A program made the translations under genes and the position numbers. From Apostichopus japonicus (taxonomy: Eukaryota; Echinodermata; Holothuroidea; Aspidochirotida; Stichopodidae), in NCBI RefSeq assembly GCF_037975245.1, contig NC_092579.1:22861166-22925165 (forward strand): DNA of 64,000 nt. The letters run 5' to 3'. The notes below the pieces were generated by a model. The model did not search any database, was not told the DNA's origin, and was given only the letters and a program-made list of their open reading frames with translations. This document shows positions 12,401 through 24,700 of the stretch, in pieces (position 1 is the stretch's first letter; the number at the start of each line of letters is the position of its first letter).

Positions 12401-15400
12401 CTGCAATTCTTTCTGATGAAATAAAATCTTGAAAAACAAAGGAAAAGAGAGAGAGAGAAAGAAAAGGGCTATGAAGGATTTATCTAGCATATTATCGTAG
12501 CAGATTTCTTCACAAGTCTGGTCAATCATGTGAAATCAAGTAAGAAACACCTATTTCATGCTTAAACCTCAGAACAAATATTTTCCTCAGGTTTTTCTTC
12601 AGGTTTCTTCTTGTCCAACCCTATTATGAATTTTTTCCCCAACTAAACTGAAGAATATATACCATGTAATTGAAAAGAATAGTTCAGACAAAAAATTACT
12701 TTTGAAATGATGACATAGGAACAAATTCCTATGCATCCTGGCACAGTTTGCATTCAGTTCCTACGTACTGTTTTCAGAGATAACGGTATCTGAAGTTGAC
12801 CCTTTTTTTAATACCCAAAGTGAACTTGGGAGCAAACAGGTGTGATGATATGAAGCTCACAATGACAAACTTCCCTTTATGTTTTTCTTTAAAAAAAAAT
12901 TACATCCAATTTCCGACTTCAAAAATTGAAATACATTTCAACATGAACGCACCTTCAATATTCAATGGCATATTTGTAACATCACATCCCCTCTGGGCAA
13001 AAAGTTGCAACTCTAGCCACGAATCCAAATGTCAAAACAATAAATTGAGAAAGAAAACAGTACATACTGTACTGCTGCCAGTGTACAACTATGACATCAT
13101 ACCTGTTTGCTTCAAGCTCCCTTATAGTGCAATCTGTGAAATTAGCAATCATCAATTATCTCCATATCTCGATAGGAATTGTATGCAAATTTCACTGGGA
13201 TCGATAAGTATATGTGACTCTTTCCGTAAAAAAAAAAAAAATAAAAAAATACCCCACTTTCCCTTTTGATTGATCTTTTCAATTAGAAACCGCTCAAAAT
13301 GAAAAGGCAAGACTTACCACCGCCAACAGCACCAGAGTTTAGTCGGGCCTGAACCATGGATAACTCGGCATTTATCAAGGAGTTGTTTCGTCTTATGTCC
13401 ATCATTTCGTCCGAGATTCCCCTCTGCTGGTCGTCGACGGTGACTGCAGAGAACACAGAACCAAAGCGGTTTATACAAGACTGTTTGACATCATCCGAGA
13501 TGTCTCTTTATTGATTTTTGGGGGAAGAATTGAAAGTCTATCCCAAAGCAAAATAAACAAGGAATAAAACATAGGATCCAATTTCACACGCTACTCACGC
13601 TATTCAAGATTTGTTTACTCGTGAGCAATTATTTTATACCTATGACTTTTACATTAATTGTGTTTGCTAAATTTTTGCAAAGTTATTTTTTGGGCAAAAG
13701 GAGTGGAAAAAAAAAGGTGTGAAAAAAAGGTGTGAAAAAAAAAAAAAACGTGTCAAAAGGTGTGAAACTCAGGAGACTGATCATTTGTGTTCTGCAGATC
13801 TATTTCACAGAATTGGAAGAGTTGTTTACTCCTGAGCACTAATTTGAAAGAATTTCTTTTTACGTTTCTTAGTGACTTTGCATATCCACGATTTTCATGA
13901 AGTCTGTTTTGGGGGGGGGGCGGTGGGGGAGGGTGCGGGATGGGTTGAAAGTCTATTTAGGCACTGGGTCAAAAGTGTGACAATGAGGAGATGTAATCAG
14001 TTGTGTTCTGCTGTTTCATACAATAGGCACTGCTGATCTGCAGAGACGATTTCAATGGGTTTGATGATATTTGATCCAGCCTTGAACTACAGCTGTTCTT
14101 TTTAAAGCAGTGCATTATGACAACAACAAAAAATTAACAAGATGAAAGACATTTCTATTTTCGTAAACAATTCAAGAGCTGTGTTAAATTAAAAATATTT
14201 TCTTTAACATTTAGATCCATGTTCAGATCCATGTTAATAGTGAAAGATAACAAAAACTGTCATGGTAGCAAACAGCTTTATAATAAAGCAATTGATTGAG
14301 TTGATGATTGGTTGTTTCATGTATTTTCTTTTCTAAATCCTATTCAATTACTAATAACATTGTAGCGCCTTAGTGTAACTAGACAGAGTGCCTAAGTAAA
14401 AAAGTCTGACAGTTTCCCAGTTTACTTTTGGCAAGTGATTTAATAATTACTAATGTGAAAGAAAAAAAATGTCATACAGGAATGTGTGTGAGCTAAAAAG
14501 GGACAAAGAAAACTAAACAAAAATTGGCAAAAATCAACTGTTCAACACTAGGTTTCTTATAAATTACTGTCAGAGATCATATACAGACCTCTCTGATTGA
14601 AATGTCGATCAGTTCAACGGCTGGAAATTGGAGAACAACAAATGTTAAACTAAACATCTGTACATTGAGTTCCACTCAAAGCAAACCTACTGAAAAGTTT
14701 GAGCTTCATGAGAAACCCAATATTCTCATATCTTAATTGCAGAATCAGGTCACTGGCTGTTAGGTCAATCAACCATCCATTACAAGCAGAGTTCGATAGG
14801 TCAGAGCAAATGACTCAATCAGTCACCCTAACTGATGCAGTCGGTCACTTCTATCAAGAAGTAAGCGTGATAGTTACCGACAGTTACCGACGGGCCGGGT
14901 TTGCAAACAGATAACAATTCATCCGTGTCGGATGGGAAGTGATAAATATTTGTCTTATGCCACCTGTGCTAATTAGCATTAATTCGACGAGTACTTCCAT
15001 TCAACGTGAGTGTCAACGACCTGAGAAAAATGTGTCTGAGGGGAAGTCAATGGCCTTACTGTCAACGAACGCTTATCTCTTGGAGAATGTGTCAGAATAC
15101 GCCGAAGTGTTGTGTCAGTCTCTGCTCTGTACTCATGGCAAATATTGATGGCTTGTTGAGTAAGAGCTAGGGATGGAGCGACGAAATCAAATCACAAACG
15201 GAATCAGTCGAGTGTTTATTTGGTCAGTGATTTCGATAACGTTCGAAGGAAATGATAAATAAATGACACGTACGTGCCAAGCGAGGCGAACCTACTACGC
15301 CTTTGAGGCCCAACTGACCTTTCGAAACGAGGTGCTGAAAGTACCTGCTTCCAGCCAATCACGATGCTTGATTTGGTCACAAGATAATAAGGACCAATCA

Positions 15401-15694
15401 GTTTGCAGAAACACAATTAGAGATCAACAAAGGCAGAGATAAAATGGCTACTCTGCATCATAACACATAATCAATCTGACAATGGGCAGCCACACGGTGA
15501 ATATGTAATACAACACATCATGCTACTACATATACTGGAAATAGACTGCCAATGGACAAGGGTATGATTTGAGCTATTTGGGCAGCCATTTTAGCTCCAT
15601 AGATTTGAGACTGTAGAGTATAATGAGAACACCATCAATAATGACTCTTTTCAAAGCAGTAAAGCTACTAATATATATAATATATGCTAATATA

Positions 15695-15742
<48 letters not shown>

Positions 15743-18700
15743 TATATATATACATGTATATAGATATATATATATATCATTATATCTATATATATATATA
15801 ATTATATATATAGATATATACATATCATTGCATATTTCATTGTTTCAACACAACTGTATGTTAGCCAAGCTATAGGTGATATTGTTATAACTGTGAACAG
15901 AGTATCAAATTCAAAAGGGGAAATTATTAGCTTTTCCTTTTTTTTTGTCCAGGTCTGATCAAGTCATACAAACTTGGGAACATACAATTGTACACAGATG
16001 TATGATGAACAGAGACTCATTTATTATGAGTACAGAATTACAGAAAGCTTATAACATACAACTTACCTACGGAGCTCTCCAGGCTGCCAATATTTTCGTC
16101 AAGAATTTCTATAAAATAGCAATGGAAAAGGAAAGACATTTATTAGATTCTGTGTAGAGACAGTCTCTAGATAGAGATTGGTACAATGATTTGGTCACTT
16201 CAGCTAACCAGGACAGTGATAAATATTTTCATCTTAAATTGTTACTTCTTTCCCTCCACCCCCTCCTTCCCCATATTTGAACTGAACAATAATATATCAA
16301 AACAAATGATTATCTCATATACATGTTGACAATGGCTCTTGCAAAATAGCTAAGGCTTATAGAAGTGATAGACATAACTTTCATGAACTCCTCCCCCCCA
16401 CATCTCACATCATCCCAGCCAGGAGACACAAACCCATTATTAGTCTATGTGATTGAGATAACTGTCATAAGAAACTTTCCCCAAACAGCTAAGAAAATCA
16501 GATTCTATTTAGGAGATATCACAGACTGCATGGCATCACAGACAGACAATGGCATCACAAAATGACTGCTCCATGAGCTGACTTTAAACTAGGATCATAC
16601 CTCCCAACAGGAGCAATATTTTCCTTAGCTGTCTCGGGGGGTGGGGGAGGGTGGGGTAGTGGGAGGTAGTTGTTCTTCACAAACGATCTCTGTCATATAC
16701 GGTTAATAGGTGTTTGTAGCCTTATAATGCCATCGCTGTTTACCAAAGTCAGATGTTAGGAGAAAAAAAGCTTGTAAGCCAGCATATTAAGACTCATTAG
16801 TCACACAGTCAGGCATAAACAAAGAGTAGTTTGATATCCAAATATCTGATTTGTCATTGGTTGAATAACCATTATGACATTTTGGATGATTACAAGATAC
16901 TGTACTCACCTGGTTTCTCATATTCAGTAAAATATTCCGATTCAAATGAAAAGCCTTTCTGGCTAACATGTTAAGTGCTCATAGAGTAAAACAAAACACA
17001 GCATTATGTACCCAAATGTTTGATTCTGATTGGCTGTTAATGACCATACAGGATTATGTACCCAAGTGGTTGATTCTGATTGGATGTTAATGACCATACA
17101 GGATTATGTACCCAAGTGGTTGATTCTGATTGGCTGTTCATGACCATAATACAGACATGTACCTGTACACTTGAAGCAGTCTCAGGCTACGTTTTGGGAA
17201 ATCAAAGGACATTCACTTTGGTTTCTCTGATAATAGTATATAACATTATTCCAATTCAAAAAGAAAAGTTTAAAAGTGTCTGACAGTAAAAACACAAATT
17301 ACCCAAACATTTTATTCCAATTGACTATTGAACCTGTTACAAGAGTCTCCCAGTGCATTCTGGGAGATACAATCTCTCTGTTTCTTTGATTGTATAATAT
17401 TCTGTTTCAACAGCCTGTCTGCATGATTCAAAATCTGTGCTACATACTGGCAAAAGGCCAGTAGTGGATTTCGTCCCAATTGCCAGTCGAAGACAAAGGC
17501 ACTAATACTTCTCTGACAGTAGAAATTAACAACATAACACATGACAAGCTGGTTAACAATCATCACTCCAAAAAAAATTGGCAATTATTTCTTTGCCTAA
17601 CATGATCCCCTCATTACTGTATATTATCAGCAAATATTATAGGATATTATCAGCAAATATTATAGGACTGCTCTTATAAGCCAGTACACTATACTGTTAC
17701 TGATACATGTGGAAAGTGCCTGTGAAGACTTGATTTTAAACCAGTAGACTTTTTTAAGCACAATTTGTTTTTGGCAATTTGTGAATTTTTAGAACTGGTC
17801 TGCCAACACACTTATGTCTTGATACAGGTCAGGTATGTTGTGTCAATGCACTTATTTTCTCCTGTTTCAGACAAAACTCAACCAATTTCGCCATAATTTT
17901 TTTTTAACGTGCAGCAAAAATGTTCTTGTGCAAGAAAACTACAAAATCACTTTACAAAAATTTTTGGGCAATTTGTGACTTTTTAGGACAATAATTCTGT
18001 CTTGAAACAGTTCAGGTATGTTGTGCCAAAGCACTTATTTTCTCCTGCTAAGGCTTTAATACATCACACATACATGACACAGTCTGCTATTACAGATAGG
18101 ACACAAACGAGGTAAATCTATGCTGTCTTTGTTGGTGCTAATAACAAGTTTACATATATACTGTATACTCCATGCATTCATGTAATATCAAAGTAAAGAT
18201 CAGTGAAAAACTCAAGCCAAGATAAAGAAGTTAAAGAACTCTGCAAATTTTGGGTACAGATTCTTTCTTAATAATCAAATACACTTTTACAAATGTACCT
18301 ACAAAGAGGCTCTTAAAGACATTCCAGATCATCCCTAGAACAAGATACAACATGAGTTTTACAGAAAACCTTGTTTTTGCTTCCTTATGACGATAAGATA
18401 AATTTCAGACAAAACTCCACCAATTTCGCCATAATTTTTTTTTGAATGTTCAACAAAAAGATGTTCTTGTGCACAAGAAAACTACAAAACCACTTTACAA
18501 AAAAAATTTCCACTCACCTTTCCCCATTTTTTTGTGGCTTTTAGTCGTGAGAGGTCTGTATAAGAAATATTTCAAACGACTTTCCCCGATCGCCGAAGTC
18601 AGACAATTGTCCCTGATTCATACGCTATCAGCAGTGTGCCGTCTGTGAGCCAACCCCACCCAAGGTAATTAAATTTGTACTTTTTCTCAGCGTGTGATTA

Positions 18701-21700
18701 AGACGGATGAGTCTGTGAATTTTTTTTCGCTGGGGTTTGGCCGAGGTAATGTCAGTGACTCAGAAGAGGGATCACCCAACTACTACTATGGTGTCAAATT
18801 AATTATAGCCTTTTTTGACTTTTCCCCCAAGCCCTTTGTGCGTATCTACTCCCTCTGAATCGACGCAGTGAGCCGTGCGTCATGGCTGTATTGGGGCCAA
18901 CTTTTGGGTGGAGACAGGAAATTAGATGGAGGGCGCTTAATGGGATTTAATTACTTAGAGAGAATCCCAAGCAAACGTTAAAACAAAGTTGACAAAGGTA
19001 ACAGCTCGTTTCCTGCTCGCTGGAGTTGGTAGCAATACTCGACTGTCCACACGAAATTACATTTAATTTAAAAAGATGGAAGGGGGAAAAAAAAAAAAAT
19101 TAGAAAAAAAAAAGAAAAAGAAAAAGTTCTGTATTGAAGTAAAGGGTAACTTTAAATAAGAGTAAAAATCAAGGTTTTAACTGTGCTAGTAAACTTTTGA
19201 CAGACTCAAGACTATTAAAACGGATACTAATAACAGGAAGATATAACTGACTATAACAAGAATATGGACAGACAAAAAACTTGAAACTAAACATGCTAAA
19301 ACAAGAGCACCAGAAGTCGCAGTAGTTCACACAAGATTTATTATTTGGACAGGAGTGTCTCAATGAATGAACCTATTTGGCACCTAAAATTTAGGCGGCA
19401 GCAGTGTTTACAACTCGCCAGCGTCCAGACACTATTTGAAAAAACTGAGTGTTCGAATGGACGGTGCATTCTGAGTGATTTACGCCTTCCCCTATTTTTG
19501 TAATAATTAAAACGGATACTACTAACAGGACAGGGGAAACAAACTAAAGAGAGAATGGGCAGACAAAAAAAATGAAAATGTCTGCAGTTACAGCCCGGAA
19601 TAATTTATCCCGTATTGTATCGCAAAATGCTTTTTAAAAATTGGTCAAGTTGCTATATGACTCCAAATATGCATTACAGTTTTTTTTACTCGGAAACGAT
19701 AACTTTCAAGAATTCCGAGACTTCCAAACTGCTACACAAAATTTTAACACTTTTACTATTTCCATGAGTTAGTGAGTTTATACATCAAAGCTGACAAAAA
19801 GCTTTGCAATGACAGCAAGACAAAAAGAAATGAAGATGGAACTGATTAATCAAGATTTCCATCTCCTCATGTGTGCAACAGGAAGTGGAATACTGATGAA
19901 AAAATTAATCAACTGTCCTTCCTTACCAGCAAGCACTTCAAAGTTCTATGAAGCTCATAATCTCAACAAAGGAAACCGTTTTTTTTAGACTTAAGTGAGG
20001 TTACACTTGTTTACTAATACTCCTTTACTTGTGCTGTGTCCCTTCCTAAAGTACACAACCTCAATGTATGATGAAAGAGGCTTTAAATGTTTTGACACGT
20101 TTCGTGAGTTAGTTCGTCGATCTGGTACAACAAGATGATTGTCGCTGTAGCCGTTACTGACAGGGCTGCCTGTTATGCGTTTGAATAAAAAGGGCTGCTT
20201 TGATCGGCTCGTAAAAGGAAAGAGCAAATTATCACTGTCTGGCCTCAGGCCCAACTTGATGAAATCAACAATATGACCAGAGGGCTCCTCTGGAAAGCAG
20301 TGCTTCTGCACTGAGAAGGACTACCCTCATTAAAGATGAAAATAATAAAAAAGATATCATAAAAAAGTCTACAATAAAACCAGTTGGAAATGGGCTGTAT
20401 AATGAAATCATGTATGGACCAAGGAACCATTTTCAAACCATACCAACTTTCAAATACAATCATTTGATTTCCTTAGAGAGAAGCAACAATTCAATTAAAT
20501 TTCTACATGAACACACAGAAACTCCACATCTTTTGGTTATTGAGAACACAAGTCACATTTCGCTGGCACTTATTGTTAGAAAAGTTTGAGTTTGTAGATT
20601 TTGAAATACTGTTCAATTAACGTATTAATTTACATAATTTACATGTACAACAGTGACTTGTACTGCATGACAGCAAATTAGTGTAAAAACTACAACTTAT
20701 TTATCCATAGAAGAATTGTTGTTAAATATATCAGTATTTAATGTATGATGTCTCAGCGAATTTTTTTTTTTCTTCTTTCACCAATGACTAACCTCTCCTG
20801 TCCATAGATATCTCTTCAACAGGTCATCTCTGGGCTGTGATCTTTCCAGTGGAATTTTGGGACATAACTGGTTCCCTTTAAATGAATCTTGTCATTTGCC
20901 CCAACAACACTCACCTGTTTCCCTCTTCAGGGATTTTCTCCTGTGAGTCAATTATTTTTGCACACCTGTTTAAGACAATACCATTTTGCAGAGTATTTCT
21001 GAAACATCTGAATTAAATTTTTGTCCTTTGGGTGCCGACTCAGCCAGTTTCCCCTTCATGTGTTTCTCTAAAGAGTCAAATCTTTCTCACCAGAATGACA
21101 TTTGAGTCCTTTTTTTGAGTTTAATATTTCTAGGTCACTACTGATGAACTTTTAGCTGAAAAGTGTTATCCTTTGGTTAACGACTCACCTAGTTTCCTCT
21201 CCATGGATTTCTCTAAAGAGTCGACTCTTTCGGACATTTTGCCCAGCATTGACCTGAGGAAATTGATTTCATCATCCTTCTTGCTGACAGTTAATTGAAG
21301 ATGGTGGATTCTGTCTTCGGCGGACTGCAAGAATTCTTTAATGCCCTCGTAAGCACATGAGCCTGATGCCAAATGTTCAGATACCTACAGGTGAATGATA
21401 GACAGAACTGTAGAATACAATACAAAGAAAAACAACAGACTGCTGATTTAAACGTCAGGCCAACTTACTTTTACACATTCTCCTACACAGGCTCTTTAGT
21501 GGATAAGCAGTTTGCTAACAGTTTTATTTTATTTTGATTTAAATTATGATCAGACATGATCAAAAAGTAAACACTTGTCAAACAATAGGAAAAACAAAAG
21601 AGTACTGACTTAAATTATGATCAGACATGATCTAAATGTGAATGCTTGTCAAACAATAGCAAAAACAATATAAAACAATAGGAAAACAAAAAGAGTACTG

Positions 21701-24700
21701 ACTGAAATTATGATCAGAAATGGATCTAAAAGTGAATGCTTGTCAAACAATTGGAAAACAATAGGAAAAACAAAAGACTGCTGACTGAAATTATGATCAG
21801 ACATGATCTAAATGTGAATGCTTGACAAACAATAGGAAAACAATAGGAAAAACAAAAGAGTACTGACTTAAATTATGATCAGACATGATCTAAATGTGAA
21901 TGCTTGTCAAACAATAGGAAAAACAATATAAAACAATAGGAAAACAAAAAGAGTACTGACTGAAATTATGATCAGACATGGATCTTAAAGTGAATGCTTG
22001 TCAAACAATTGGAAAACAATAGGAAAAACAAAAGACTGCTGACTGAAATTATGATCAGACATGATCTAAATGTGAATGCTTGACAAACAATAGGAAAACA
22101 ATAGGAATAACAAAAGAGCACTGGATTGAAATTATGATGAGACACGATCTAAAAGTGAACACTTGTCTAACAATAGAAAAAACAAAGAGCACTGACTGAA
22201 ATTATGATCAGAAATGATCTAAAAGTGAACACTTGTCTAACAATAGGAAAACAATAGGAAAAACAAAGAGCACTGACTGAAATTATGATCAGAAGTGATC
22301 TAAAAGTGAACGCTTGTCTAACAATACCGAAACAAAAGCGCACTGATTAAATTTATGATCAGACACGATCTAAACGTAAATGCTAGACAAACAATAAGAA
22401 AACAGTAAAAACAATAGGAAAAACAAGTAGAGTACTGACTGAAATAATGATCAGACATGATCTAAAAGTGAACACTTGTAAAACAATAGGAAACAATAGG
22501 AAAACAAAAGAGCACTGACTGAAATTATCATCAGACACGACCTAAAATTAAATGCTTGATAAACAATAAGGAAACAATTGCAAACCACAAAAGAAAGCTG
22601 AGTGAAATTATGATGAGACAAGAATATTTTTTTATAAACAAAAAAGCGCTCTGCACTGTTGTGAAAACAAAAGAAACACACAATCACCAACGAAGGCAAA
22701 ACAGTGTTTCTGTTCTTTTCTGTGTTTTTATTTCCTCTTCTTGTCCTTTCAATAAGAAGGTAAAATTAGGTCAAATTCCGCTATCTTCCCTCCTCATATG
22801 TATTCCTTCATGATACACAAAGTTGACCCTTTCCATTTAACCTTTTAAATCTAAGTGATCTTTTTACAATATTTGATTTGATAATAATATTCCCAACAGT
22901 AATTTCGAGACAATAAATTGCTCACATTTTTAGATGCCTTTGTGATACTTCTGCAATTCCTGAACTGAGCTAGGAGTGGCAACTGTACTGTGAGTGACTG
23001 ACTAATAGGGTGGGGCAAAAGTTTCTAGACCTTGTTGTCTTTTGCAGGGAAACGATTGCCAGTCCCACCTCCCCCTTCCCCGGACCACATTCATGTGAAG
23101 AGCTGTGTTAAATATGAATTTATTACATGACATCCATTAGATGCCTTACAGTTTGTATGTTTTACATTTGCCTGAACGATTCATGTTTTTAGAGCAGATG
23201 TCTTTACTTACAACTTACAATTTGGGACAGACAAGATTCTCTTTTGTAACCTTGTTGGTGTACTGATTGTTTGTTACATTGCTAAACATATAAATTGGCT
23301 ATTTGATTTACAATGTAGCATCCTCTGTTATTCCAGTAGAAAACAGATTAATTGCCTGAAGAACGCCTGTTATTTTACAATTTAACCTTAGTGAGCCCTA
23401 ACGACTCTTCATGGGGGGTGTACCAGGCCTAGCCGTATATGCATGTAACACTTTACAGCATAAGCAGTCTATTGCAATTATATTAGACCAGATTTTACCA
23501 GCTGAGTGCACACAGTTTGGTTGTACAGATGTATGTTGTAACGTAGCTATAACGTAGCATATCATTGCTTAAATGAGTGGACCCAAACACACCGATCTCA
23601 TAAGAACATAATATAGGTTGTGTAATTTATATATAGTTATTTATAGTAATATATAGTTCCCAAATATGCTAGATAGTCAAATACTGGTCACTCATGTTTC
23701 AAATTAATGATCCATTTGCACACCAAGAATCTAAAAGGCTTTTCCCCTCTCTGGAACAATTTGTCAAATTAATTTTATCCATCCCCCAAAACCAATAATA
23801 ATTTGAAGAGTTCAGAACCTCCCTGAGAATACTTGTGAAAGTTTTCACATCTTTTAAAATCACTAAATTTGGAAGCAATACTAAAGACCTGAGCTGATGC
23901 TGAACTTATTGAAACTGACCTGTTCCTTGGTTCCAACAAATCGGCAGCCATAACGTTGGTGTTCACATTTACATAAGTTACAGTACTTGAGATGTTCATC
24001 CAAATTCTGAAAGAAAGTGAGAGATACAAATCTGAAAGTGAGTGTTAATAATACCGAAAGTGTTAAAATACTCAAAGTGAGTTTCAAAATACCGAAAGTG
24101 AGTGTTAAAATACCAAAAGTGAGTTTCAAAATACCAAACGTGAGTGTTAAAATACTGAAAGTGAGTGTTACAATACCGAAAGTGAGAAATATGGCAACCC
24201 TAACTAAAGGTGAGTACTAGAATAAATGAGAAAGTCTTCAATTATTTCAAGTTAGTATTATAACAATAATACCAAACATGTTTTACTATGACTAAGGCCA
24301 ATAAATCTGCACACTCTGACCCACTTTACTGTAACCATGGTAACACCAGTTACCATAAAACTTAATCCACCAAATAGTAAAGTTTTGTTTTGCAAATAAA
24401 CATGATCCATGTTTCCAAATGATTGCCCTCAAGCTTGAAAAATTGTTTTATTTCGTTTTGGTCTTTTCTTAAAACTGTCACCTCCACATTCTCATCATTT
24501 ACAAGAAAAGCTAGTTTTCCTATTTCTTTTATGGCTACAGTTAATTACTGTAATGAAGTTTGTTGTTATATCCCCATCCTATCACTTTAAGCTTGTGCTT
24601 TCATGCCTCTTTGTCTTAAGAGTAACTACTTACTTCCTGTTCCTGAGTTTATTCACCCCTCACTCATATCATAGTCCTACAAGCCCCCTTTATCTGAATT

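Larger units (their letters stand above)
13444..21188. other. Largest TRAF7 intron (7.7 kb)
   Basis: This intron holds a TA microsatellite, several small repeats, the candidate cassette exon at 20029-20310, degenerate copies of the upstream exon's 3' end at 20911-21100, and G-rich runs at 13908-13945 and 16635-16670. Two stretches (about 14.7-15.45 kb and 18.5-19.05 kb) are richer in CpG and complex sequence than their surroundings and could be regulatory. No other gene is seen. Confidence 0.5.

Noticed and set aside
24017-24220. ORF encoding repeated [11 protein letters not shown] peptides
   Set aside because: Product of the 21-bp tandem array, whose unit length is a multiple of three.
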